A DNA stretch of 64,000 bases from Enoplosus armatus (Eukaryota; Chordata; Actinopteri; Centrarchiformes; Enoplosidae), in NCBI RefSeq assembly GCF_043641665.1, contig NC_092191.1:15965501-16029500 (forward strand), written 5' to 3'. Positions 1-11,800 of the stretch are shown here, one piece after another. Position 1 is the stretch's first letter. Each line of letters begins with the position of its first letter. Below the pieces are notes generated by a model. That model did not search any database, had not been told where the DNA came from, and worked only from the letters and a program-made list of their open reading frames with translations. The position numbers and the translations under genes are program-made.

Positions 1-124
1 AGATGAACTGCCAGACTGCGGACACAAACACATCAAATCAAACAATACTGAACCACCAGCTGAAACTGTATAAATACTGGGATATAACGCGTCTTCTTTC
101 ACAGACACAAGATGGCTGCCTTAC

Positions 125-1976
125 TGCATGTAATATGAAGTAAGTGGTGATGGCAACTATAGGTGCTGCAGCTGAAAAGGCCAGTAAATGTCCCTGAATG
201 TACTTCTTTTCAAGGCCTGCGTGCATCAGAAAGGAGACCAAACCAAAAGCTGCAGGCGCCTAGGAGACAAGAAAGATGGGTCAGGTCTTATTATCAGCTC
301 TATAACATCTCATTTACATCTCGGTACTACTGACTGCTGAAATGTTCTCTCAGGGTACCTCACCTTGTGTAGAATCACAGCAAAAAATACTATAACTTGT
401 ACTGTCACTTGACCCGTGGCCACAGCTGCGCCCAGAGCAAATCCATCAGCTATAGGCAAACAAAAGTCTTATTAATGGTCACAACAATCTACGTCTTCAA
501 TGGATGTGTTTGATTCAATGGATGTTGGTGCATTTGATCTACAACACTACATCAAACTGATGGATGCGTCTGTTTTCGCCATGCTGCGTGCCAAATCTCC
601 CACGTTGGGCAATAAAGCTGAAGATGGATCGGAACTGGGCTAAAGGCTCCAGGCTGTGCTACAGACTCTGGAGTCAAAACAGTGAAGGAGTCACATGCTG
701 AGTCACATGAGAACGTGAACAACTCCAAGGCTTTGGTGGGAATTTTCCATGCTTGTGCCCTGGAATTCCTTGAAACATCTTGAGTACCTTGGGCAAACAC
801 TAAATACAGTACATTAAATATTAAGCTGTGTAAATACCTGCAGCATGAATAACCAGTCCCAACGTGGCTGTGATGCCGACACTGTTAGGCAAACGGGTCA
901 TTTGGTCTGAAACGAGACATTGCACATGACAAACAAAAAGATGCATGTGACATTGTGCAGAATGAAGCTGGTGTGAGAGTTGCTGCCAACTTGCCGCGCA
1001 TGGAGAAATAACTTCCAATCTGATCCACCACAAACATGAGGGTGAACCCGAAAGTTAAAGCCACCCCGATGAAGAACCGAGGTGGAAGGCCTCTCTCTGT
1101 GGAGGTTGCATTTTTTTCACTGGCAAGCAGGCCGGATGGCACATCAGAGGAGGGGGATGCTGCAGAGACGAGGATGAAGGACGGGAAGCGCTTTTGATCA
1201 AATCCACATAAAAGACAACAAGGCAGGGCGGCATACATTTCAACCTGCTTTCATCCATGTGCTTCATCACTCATCTCAAGGGGTTCTGATCACAGGAGTA
1301 AATTCAGTGGGTGAGGACGGAGTGGAGTATGTGTGATCAGTTGGAAAGAAAACCAAGGAAATTAGATAAATACAGGACTGTAAGTTTATGACTCCAGTTC
1401 ATTTTCATGTTTGCATCTGGAGTTCGTATACACTGCTCACCTCTCCATGCCTCCTCCAGTAAGCCCACTCCCTCTGGGATGGTGATAGCCAGTGCTGTCC
1501 CACACAGGAGTCCAGCCCCCAGGATGGAGACAAACTGCAGGCTTTTCTAGGGATCCACACACGATTTCAGCTGATCACTGGGATTCTTCTCCCACAGTGA
1601 TTTATTTGACAGACAAAAAACTGCTAGAGCGACTTCTCAGATTTTTCTCAGACAATAAGCAAATAATGCGGCCATCCATGAAGAGAAAAACAACATTATC
1701 TACGGGTGTAAGTCAGTGTATTGCAGTCAAGTGTGTGGGGGCACAAATAAAGAGAAGCACTGCAGATGAAAATGAAGTTTGATGCCATGATTCTGTCATT
1801 GCGGCATCGTGATATAATAAAAAGAGACTTTTTGGAGAACCTGTTAACGAGGGAGTTAAATAAAATAAGAGGACACTTACCTCCGAGAATGTGAACAACA
1901 GTGGGATGAATCCGAGTAAAAAAGAACCTACAAACATCGCCACCGATATAAAAGTGATAGCCAGCCCTCCGTCCAT
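125..1976 (-). CDS. slc39a9: Zinc transporter ZIP9 (SLC39A9), 5' portion, 6 exons
   Basis: ZIP-family zinc transporter, known in vertebrates at the Golgi/plasma membrane and also described as a membrane androgen receptor. Coding exons on the minus strand: 1976-1881 (ATG at 1976), 1546-1441, 1159-1013, 906-838, 449-364, 259-125. Phases join without a break, giving about 213 codons of the roughly 307 usual for ZIP9. Diagnostic stretches are the first membrane helix ending [52 protein letters not shown] (His and Asp of the helix-4 metal site) and [15 protein letters not shown]. The remaining helices lie left of base 1. The acceptor at 1547 was preferred over a CAG at 1535 because it restores the family length ([12 protein letters not shown]). 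The donor after 1013 (GTTATT) is weak but needed to make the conserved IGN. Lower-case between exons is intron. Confidence 0.93.
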
Positions 1977-2351
1977 GACGACGACTTCTTTCACACAAGT
2001 GGTGAGTCAGTTTGCAGACAGGCTACATTTCAGAGTTGGACAGTCTGTTCTCGCGGTGTCGCTGGATTTCATTTGTTGGATTATAAAAGACATCGGTGCC
2101 ATTCTGCCTTTCCACGTCGCACCTCGGTCTCTCTGCTCTCTTCTGCACCGCAGCGGCACTTCCCTCCCAAACAGCACCCAGCGTCGGACCCTGAGAACTG
2201 CAGCCCCCGCGCCGCCGTCAACCTCTGGCCCTCCAATCACCCATCTCCCCTCTGCTATCCCGCCACAAAATACAGCATACACCAGTTTAACAACGGAAAT
2301 GCCTTTTCTGATAAGATGTTTCATGTATCCAACCTACAATATAGTTTCAGT

Positions 2352-2421
2352 CAGTGTGTCCCAACCTAGGGGTCGGGACCGCCAAAAGAGGTCGCAAGAT
2401 AAATCTGAGGGGTCGCAGAAC
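2352..2421 (+). mobile_element. Degraded hAT-type transposon terminal fragment
   Basis: The stretch starts CAGTGTGTCCCAACC, followed by GGGGTCGGGACC and two further GGTCGC blocks. This is the typical look of vertebrate hAT (Charlie-like) terminal inverted repeats, which read CAGTGnTTCCCAACC then GGGTCGCGACC. No matching right end in inverted orientation was seen, so this is a truncated relic. Confidence 0.55.
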
Positions 2422-2581
2422 AGGAACTACAAAAACAGGACAGGAACTAGGAAAAACAACACATTTCTGCTACATTTCTTCAAACTGTTGCCTTTCTTTC
2501 TAATGAATTATTAGATAAGTGTACCTCTTAAATAATAAAACACACAAAAGAAAAATCTGTCTGTGGTTACAACCATCAGAC

Positions 2582-2582
<1 letters not shown>

Positions 2583-2612
<30 letters not shown>

Positions 2613-2629
2613 TGTATGTATGTATGTAT
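2583..2629. repeat. (TATG)n microsatellite
   Basis: About eleven near-perfect tandem copies of TATG/ATGT. Confidence 0.95.
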
Positions 2630-3028
2630 TGTATAATTTCTTCTTAGTATAAAATGTTTAAGTATGCTGTTTGTTTTGCATACCATGGATTTGGCCAAAA
2701 GTGTGAGCCTTTTTAACTTTTGCTAAACAGCGGTCACTGTGGCCACAGTTAGAGTGTAATCATACATTTATGTTTTACAGCGACATATATCAAAGATTGC
2801 TAACATTAGCCACCATAAGCTACTGGTCAAGAGAAGCTGTAGCAGCAAAACCCCGAAGTGTATTGAATTAAAGAGTAGTATGTGTTATTGCTTAATAATT
2901 TAACTTTTCATGCGAGAGAAAAATTGTTATTTCTTCTTTCAAAAGTGACATATTGTCGCTTTAAGTGACTCTACCAGGTGATAATTATAAAGAAACTCTT
3001 ACTGTCAACAAACTTGATTAAATACAGA

Positions 3029-3034
3029 TTTATT
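3029..3034 (-). terminator. Candidate poly(A) signal of tmem63b
   Basis: AATAAA on the minus strand in an AT-rich stretch. It is the most distal clear signal downstream of the tmem63b stop and implies a 3'UTR of about 2.8 kb. Other alternative sites may be used. Confidence 0.5.
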
Positions 3035-3862
3035 GTTCAAAGAGCTGGGGGGGGAAGTACAGATATAAACAATATATATCTGTTGTACAGACGGCCCTTT
3101 GGAAATAATAGTAAAATGAGACGGTCAAATTCTGAGATCTGCTATTGTTACTCTTCCTATCTAGAAAAAAGTAAAACTAAAAAAAAGATAAAGCACACAC
3201 AAACACAGTCTAAGTGTGCACAGTTTTGAGACGCAGAAACATTTAACTACCCATTTCTGAATACATTGTAGAAACAAGCGGAGAACTTCTATTAGAGAGT
3301 GCTTCGTTTACAAAAAACAATCCATTTATTTCCAGTGAGGTCCGCTGTCTATACAGATCTAATGAAGAGAATCTAAAATAAAAGGATTCATCATGAGGAT
3401 CCTAGACTTTAGGAGTTAGCAAAAGACTACAGGAAATCATTGCAACCATCAGACTGACAATTGTAGATCTGCACTCAAATGAAATGCCATGACATGGGAC
3501 TGGACACCAGTAGGTTTTGTTGTAGTATAAAACGTACAATTTCTGGTTAGCTAGTGAACCGTCCTATTGATGCTGTTTAAATACAGCGATCACACTATTA
3601 CTGAAGCCCCTTTCATCTTATCAAAAGTTGTGGAATTAACCTACATTCAGGGTTTAAGCACTGGAGTCATTAGACAAAATTCGATTTTTTAGTATCTCCC
3701 TCAGAGCTGGACAGTATATGTTACTTTGACAGGACACATTCAGAGATTTCAAGACATCTCAGAGGTATAAAAATGAAGAGGTATAAAATATAAAATCACT
3801 TAATCATGACTAGAAGAGCACCCGACTCAATGATGTCAAACAATTCTCTTGTTAGTACCATA

Positions 3863-3896
<34 letters not shown>

Positions 3897-5854
3897 CCAT
3901 ATGTGGTGCTAATGTACCATATACCATTATATAAATTATGGAAAATAGTTCAGGTTAACCCTTCTCTGTCAATCATATAAAGTGAAAGTAAGATTAATGC
4001 ACATTTCCCACAATGGTTCTCTGAGCAGCTGGATAATACATTTTTTCATATCATGGTCCAACAATAATAATAATAATTGGTCCATAGTGACAGACTGTAG
4101 TGGTACTTTGTCAGCAGCACTTTGCCTTGCTTTACCAACAATCTTCATGTTTAATGGGCCAGTTCATAGTGTCGTCTTGACTAAGGAAGAAATTAAATGA
4201 CAGAAACAAGAAGCTTGATAAATCCTGAGTAAGGTTGTAACTGTGTGGGCACTGCATTTCACATTATAATTTGTTACTTGTGGTGTTTGTATTGTTAAGT
4301 AGTAAGTAAGTAATATTGTCTTCCTGATACCTAAAAAGAAGGTGCTTAATATGGCTGAGGCGGATCAGGAATATAGTATTAATCAACAGCATAAAGTTAA
4401 GGTTTGAAAATGAGTATGACTATAAATAGATGTGGACCTTGTTCACAGGTAACTCTTTTGAGCGGCCTAGCGTAAGATTTGATATGTTATCACCAAAACT
4501 GCACAATTTGAGTTAAACAGTCTACAACTTGGCATTGAGTGCTGGCAAATGGGAAACTGTAACAATGCTCAATGACCACTGGAACATACAACATGCTACC
4601 TACATGATGAAGTGCCTACATAAAAGTTAACATTGAGGAAGACCTGACAGAGGGCTGAGTGATAAGATATAGATAGTTAACTTGCAAAACTATCAGTAGC
4701 CACCTAAACTGAATGCTAATTTCAGAATCTCTACATAAAGACGTAAACATATGGACAAAAAGATACAAATGAAAACAACAAATAAAGAGAACCAGTCACA
4801 ATGAGTATCATCTCAAACTGACCCAGAAAAAACCCAAAAGGCCTTTCTCTCCATCCGCTGAGCAACACAAAAGGATCAGCAGGCTCCAGGCCTCTAGTCC
4901 TCCTGCAGCAGCCGTGCAAGGATTTCCCCCTACTGGGGGCAGCCTCAGTAGCAGCAGTCCAACAGCAGTCCCAACAAAGGCTCAGAAACTGAACGCCAAA
5001 AAGATCATTAACAATGTAGTGTGCCAAGATATGAATTATCTTCTTCCACAGTTTAGGGGTGTTATCAAGCTTGATAGCATTTAAAATGCAATGCCTACAA
5101 ATAAATACCATGTCAAAAAAGGCTATTTTACAAATCCAGGAGCGTTAGTAGCAATTCTTTTTTTTCTCTTTTGTTTTTTTGAAAGGCTTTTACGGAATTG
5201 GAAGAACCATTTAGAGAACATCACATCTGCACTGACCAGGCTATTTGGTGATGTGGAAAACTCCTCCCTTGTTCCCCCTGGCACCAGCTGCTTATTCAGG
5301 GGAAGCATCTAGTGCAGACAATTAGCGATACTGGCAAAGGATTATAGGAAAATTCCTCCACCCTTTGAACTTGAAGGCATGCTGTACTACAGTACCTTAG
5401 AGAAACTCGAGCGTATAGGTCAGATCCTCTCTTTCAAGTGCAATTATGTTAAGGTAATACAGACAGAATATCACTCCCCTTACAAGACAAGGCAAACAAT
5501 TCTTCATTTGTGCATTAGTGTCTTTCTTTCATGGGTCCATGTGCAGTATTTTTTTGGGGGGGGGGCCTCAGCTATATCGGGGCAGAGGGATGTTGCTGTC
5601 CTTGCATTGTCAGAGTAGATTCCCTCTGCAGGTACACAGACAGAAGATGTGGTTGGATGAGTCCCAGTGAAGGAAATGCAAGAGTCCTTGAGCGACAATC
5701 CATTAAATCCTTAGTAGACAGTGTGCTTATGTTAGTGTAAAGTCCCTCCATGGAGGCTGAGATACTTTGGAGAACTGCTGGTTCAGTTCCTTGTTAAATT
5801 CACATATTCAGTGCACTCCTCAAGTTAAACTTATTTTTTCTGTTCCAGGTAGTA
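3035..5854 (-). other. Probable long 3' untranslated region of tmem63b
   Basis: No coding exon on either strand fits here. The stretch is AT-rich, contains a (TA)n run at 3863-3888 and a short G run near 5563-5571, and lies directly downstream of the tmem63b stop on the same strand. The best open frames (for example 4731-5111 minus) show no family resemblance. Confidence 0.5.
3863..3888. repeat. (TA)n microsatellite
   Basis: About 13 TA units within the presumed tmem63b 3'UTR. Confidence 0.9.
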
Positions 5855-8800
5855 TCAGTGCCGCACTTCATTATCAATGAGGCTGTCCTCACCAGACTGG
5901 AAGTCCTCATTCAGGCCATTTTCAACGTTGATTATTTCCTCGTCCTGCGAGGACCCCTGGCCGTCGTCCTCGCCACTGCCTGAACCAGCCTCTTCTGAAT
6001 TTGGGTCTTGAAGTACCTGAGCAATGTACATTTGCTGTAGGGGAGAAAATGAAATGGAATGTTAAAGTTTTATTCTTTTTTTATGTTTCAGAATAAGTTC
6101 TCCTCACAACAAAAGGTTGATTCGATGGGTTCCAACATATCCTGCACTTTTGCTAGTTTGTTTTCTGGCTATTTAGAGCAAACTGGGAATCTCAATGGCC
6201 CTGCTAATCTTTTTTTCACAACACATTGTTATACAAGAAGCATGCTGATGACATTCTCTGTTTATACGAAAAAAACATTGATGAGACTTCAGTGACTATT
6301 TGAATTCAAAATCTGAACATCGTTAACGCCCACACATAGCATACTGATCTCTTTGTGAAGCCAACAGACAGCGACGGTCTGTTTTGCAGGATAAAATTAA
6401 AATGTACAAATCCATTTAACTTTAAAAGGCATTTTTACACAAAACAAACAGACGTCTGAGGCTATCACTGACATTGACATTGAGATGAATAAAATCAACA
6501 AACCAAAAGCATACATTTAATGCCACTGAAGTTTAAAATAAATAAATAAAAAAAAAGGTACTATTTCATTACAAAATATTGGAAAAAAAGACAACTGACC
6601 CATTTGGTTAAAATACTAGTATATCTTAATACAGATCCATGCTTGTCTAAAATATTTAATAAACCTCCTCATGTTGTATTTTCTCAAGTTAAAATACAGT
6701 GATCTTTATGTTTTTGCTACATCCTTATTTTCATTTACATTATCTTTGTTGGTAATGGAGTCCGTTTTGTGTTCTTGTGTATATATGGAGGCATTTTTCT
6801 TTCCCAGGTTTTACCCCAAGTATGACTGTTGTATTTCAGTCATATCTCATCATTAAAATGTTCATTTGAATTCAGTTGATCCATAAAGGCAGCAGATACT
6901 TCTTTTTCAGTTTTGATGGATTCATTTTGGCGAAGCTATACATCTTTGTCCAGAGGTAGTGGTATCTGTTTTCCTCCAAATCTTCCTTATATGATCTGTT
7001 AAGCTACAGCTGTTTGACTTTGTTCTTTATGACTTGACAAAGACCTTGTGGTCAAAACTTTGACTTAATAAGGTTTAGGACTACGAGTGTGCAACTAATT
7101 TTTTCGTTTTTGACTTTTGCCCTTTGCCCAATGGACAACACCTAGATGCTTGGGTAGTATGTCTTATCTCTTTCCACTATTTGATCTTGAGGCTCATATT
7201 GTTACAAAATAAACACGACTGAATACATACTGCTGCCTTGTTGTTGGAGGCAGAAGTGCACACTGGACGCCCATTCTCCAACCCGTCCACCTCCTGGGTG
7301 TCAATCTAGGAGAGAGACCATGCATTTAACACGAGTAACTGTATACAATCCTGGTATTAACTACTAGTGAATTGAGAAAACATGAATAATATGAATACAA
7401 GTGTGACTATCTTGTTACCTTGTAGTTGTGAGCACTGAGATATTTAAAATGCCCGAAGCAGACGTGAGAGAGGCAGATGATGATTGTGATGATCAAAACT
7501 ATGAACGTGAACATGGATGTGGCAGCTGAAAACCCTGGAGGAAAGAAAGTGGGGCGACACTTGTGTATCAGGTGCTTATAATACTTCAGACCAAAGTGGC
7601 AGATTTACTGTAAATACATTTGGGCATGTGTTAGGACATTAGTGGCCTGTAGATGGAGTACTCATCTTACCCGAGCGAACAGTGGAGAAGAAGAGAAGCC
7701 AAAAGAGACAGAGAATAGGAGCAGCCACCACTTGGTTGACCGCTCCAGAATGGATCTTCTTGTCCAGTTTGGATGGGAGGTAAGCGTAGTACATGTTGTA
7801 CCTGTCTGCGAGGTGTTTCAGCAGCATGTACATCAGCCCTGCACAGAGAAGAGAGACAAAACAATTAGAGGACCTAATCCAATTAGGCCTGCTGATAAGC
7901 TTCTGTATAAAAAAAAAAAAAACAGAACCACAGAATGCTTGCTGCCCTCTGTGTGTTTCCCCAGCAGTCATTTAATCAGCACGCTACCTTGATGTGGAAC
8001 AGCAGTAACCCAGCAGGGGTATAAATGGCAGAACTCACCAAAAGGAACGATGATTGGGCAGGTGATGCTGTAGGTCATAACCACAGTGAAGACACACATC
8101 ATCCAGGCATAAGCTGCCCCAAACTGGAACTCATAGGCTTGGTGCTATGAAGACAAAAGGACAGGATATTAGAGTGAATCTAAAGTCTAAAAATCCTCAT
8201 TTCCAAACTGAAGCTGATTAACACAAAGAATATATATTTCCAAACTAAAAACTCATAGCAGAGATCCCAATTTATTAAGTTTTTTTTCTAGGTTTTCTGA
8301 TTTTTAGCTGCTTCATTGGCTTATTCATGTGCACAAGAATAAAACAATTAATGACCCATTCAGTTTTAGAGTAGATGTTCATGTAAGATAATTACACCAA
8401 GCTATAGCATAGCTGCTTGGTAAGCAGGGAACACACTAACCCTCTTGACGTTCCTCCTCTCTGCAGCAGAACGAGCCAGGCAGAGGCGGATCATATACAT
8501 AAGTAGACCAGGGATCCTCAGCAGGTCCATGGCATTACCAATGAACGCAGACGCAATGACATAGTTCACGAAGAAGGCACCATTGTCAGGAAGGAACACA
8601 CACCTACAGAGTGAAGAAAAAAAGTCAGTATCCTAAAGACTGAAGTCAGTCAATGCATTATTGCAGAAACCAATTTAATTCCAAATGAACTACAGTGTAT
8701 GAGACATAGTTGGGGTATTGCTAAATGATTGAATTAAGTTTCAAATAATGATTCTGGCTTGTTCTGGGTGTGAGTTGTGTTGAAATGTCCATAAAATGAT

Positions 8801-11800
8801 GCTACTTACTCAAATCTCACTTTAGCATCTGCCAAGAATTTTTTGTCAAAAAGCCAGCGGAAGAAAACATCCAAACTGAAAAGATGCGAGGAAAGAAAGG
8901 ATTCAGGTCAAACATATACGTGGACATAGCTGAATTAATGCATAGCCTTACATTACATTGTGTTGCAGGGTGGAAATCAAACATATCTTTTACCTGCTGA
9001 GTCCTAGAGAAGGTAGCAACAGGACCATGAAGATCAAGAAAGTGTAGCATTTATGCATTGTGGTCCTGTTTTCTCCTGACCTACAAGGCCAAAGGAAATA
9101 TTAAACACATGTTGAAAAAACAGACTCAAAACATAAACCTCAAATGGGAATAAAGACATGGCTCTATGCTGATATGCTGAACTATTGACTGCAGAACGTG
9201 TAAAACATACCGGGTCCAGTGGGCTTCGAAGAAGGCAGAGTAGTAGACAATGGTAGGAAGTAAGGCAGAGAAGGACCACAGAAGGAGGGTGGGGAAGAAC
9301 TGGGTGATGATTGGATTCTGGAGGACAGATCAGAGGGACATGGACATGTTGTGTCAAGAAATTGAGGGGTGAATTCCTGTGCCTCTGCAACAGCATGCAG
9401 ACTTAAAACGCTCAGTATGGCATTGATAAAGACGCCTGAACGGGCCGCACACAAAATAAAGTCATACATGAAACAGCTTTAAAAAGTTCAACACTCACAT
9501 TTAGGTACTCCACTGGTTTGGTAACATTGAACTTGTCCATGGTGGAGATGATGATGGCTGGGGTGGTGAGGAAGAAGAGGAGGAGAAAGAGGACAATGTT
9601 GATGATCAAGCAGCGGATCCACCAGGAGAATCCTCCCACTGACAGATGCTCCCTGTGGGATAAAGTTTATGTAGCGGTTATATTGACACTGGGCGATGAC
9701 CCGCAGTTATGGACACAGCTGGCCAGCACACTGACACTGCAGCTCAAAAACCAGTTTGTCATCTGGAGTGAGACAGTCTCTTCAAAGTGGACTGAACGAG
9801 GTATTAAGAGCATTACATATCAACAAGTCTGCGTTTCTAGAATTCGCATTAAGTACTGTGATACTGCCAAAATGTAACCACCCTTTTCAATCGGTGCAGT
9901 TATGTAATGAATAAAGAAAAAATAAACGTATATTCTGCCCAGTTTGCGGACAGTATGTGTGACCTGAATGTGCTCTTACCAGTAGACGTTTTGTGGATCA
10001 GGGGCATAGCTGACAGTCCATTTTTGTGAGTGGAGCTTGGGGCTGAATACGGAGCTCTTGGGTTCCCGACGACAGTGACAGCCCTGACACTTGCAAGCAT
10101 TAAAGTCTTTCAAGATGCTAAAAAGAAACATCCACCCAAACAAAGAAACAGACATCACAGTGGGTCAAGCGCTAAATCATCAGTCACAGATGCACACATT
10201 TTACCACATGAAAATGTAATTACATGGCAGTTATGGACTCGTTCTGGAAGGTGACGAAGGCCATTCCTAGAGGCTTCCTGTTAACCTTTTCCCTCTCTTT
10301 CCTGTAGTCATCTTTTAGTTGTGCCTCCAGCTTGGTATAGTAGCCCACTGCCTCTTCCTGCAAAGGACATGGAAAGTCAGAGACTGTGATGTCTGTTTTT
10401 AGTTTAATCCTAATTATATTATCTCACATTGCAGTAATAATGAATATCACTTAATACACAAGGTTAACTGTACGAGTATCTCCTAATGTAATTATATAAA
10501 TATCAACTCAAATTATAGCTTGGCTTTTAAGATGTAATAATTGGATAAAAACACACTACACTCACTGAATGAGGAAACCATTACATTGGGTAAACTCTAG
10601 TTATGTAATAACAGTGTAGATCAGCAGTTAGATATTGTTGAACTGCAACAGGCTAAACTGCCATGATACTATTGTGAACTAGAAAAGTTGTTCATGTTGT
10701 AATTTAGCAATTTCAGATTAATGTTTATCTTTTGGGGGGTTCATTGCCTGATTTTATTTGGGTTTTAAACATTTTCACAGTGTAACTTTAAAAACTTTAA
10801 AATGTTATTTGGTTTTGTCTGTCTTGATTTTTAACACCTCGGAACCCTTTTAATTAATGTGCTTTGCAGATCCATAAATAAATCTGATCTCAGAAAATAT
10901 TTACTATAAAAAGATTAGCATTGATCTTCAGTTTACTAACAAGATGGTTATGGGCAATTTGGTATTATCAAAAGGAACCACAAAATTCTTCCATTCATGT
11001 AGTAATCATATTTAAGCTAATCTGTTTTCCTCATCCAATCATTTAACACGCATCACATGATCTTAAAGCTCCATATAGACAAACAGCTGTCATTGTTTCT
11101 CTATATGCATGTCAGTAATGCAGAACTGAATGCATCTTTACAGTACAGCCATATGTACAACATACAAATTTATAATTAGTTGTGGTTTGCTAAGACATGT
11201 GGTTTGTGGCTATTCTAGGAGCAGGTATGTTGCAGTATGCTGCTTATATGCTTTTCCTGCTTAGCCCTGATAGTCCACATGAATCTATAAGTGGACTGTA
11301 AAATCAGATCTCATCTTCCCCTCAAAAAAAGACTGTTGGTATCAGCTTGTAAACAAGTTTCAGAAGTGTGTCATTTTGAGATAAAGCTAAAATATGTCAG
11401 TCTGACCTGCTCACAGCCTTTGATGATGCAACAGCAAAGGTGTCCACAGGGTTTTGGGTTGATCATGGTGGTAATATGCTCCTTGGCCTGCAGGTCAAGG
11501 AAGAATTTCTTGCTGCGCTCTGTTTTCTTCCTGCATGGAAAACATCAGCTGTGTCAGACTGAAGAAGGATGATTTAACTGAAACAAGCCTAGGTGCACCA
11601 CACACACGCAAGCACGCATGATTAAAACGTTGTTACCTTTCAGAGTTGAGATACATCAGCCTAGCCACATTGTAACAGATACGAGCTTCCAGTACAACGC
11701 AGCTTTCATACGCCTGCCTATGAAAGAGAAAGCACAAATGTAGACATATTACAGTACTAACACATTCTTAAAAACAACAGCAAAGTGTATTTACAGTAGA

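Larger units (their letters stand above)
1977..3028. other. Intergenic spacer: slc39a9 5' flank to tmem63b 3' end
   Basis: Holds the 5' untranslated and upstream region of slc39a9, moderately GC-rich around 2100-2250. Farther right are a degraded transposon end, a tetranucleotide microsatellite and AT-rich sequence. A 207-codon plus-strand open frame here runs antisense over slc39a9 exon 1 and into the transposon end; I do not regard it as a gene. Confidence 0.6.

Noticed and set aside
1891..2514. 207-codon plus-strand open frame, the longest in the window
   Set aside because: It runs antisense over slc39a9 exon 1 and its promoter and ends in a hAT fragment; composition is Pro/Ser/Arg-rich from GC-rich promoter sequence, and no family motif is visible.
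2583..2629. CRISPR-like or regulatory tandem array
   Set aside because: Plain tetranucleotide microsatellite with no spacers.
7642..7992. 116-codon plus-strand frame
   Set aside because: Antisense of the tmem63b exon 7838-7671.
9518..9877. 119-codon plus-strand frame
   Set aside because: It is the antisense shadow of the tmem63b exon 9652-9499, which fits the channel family exactly.
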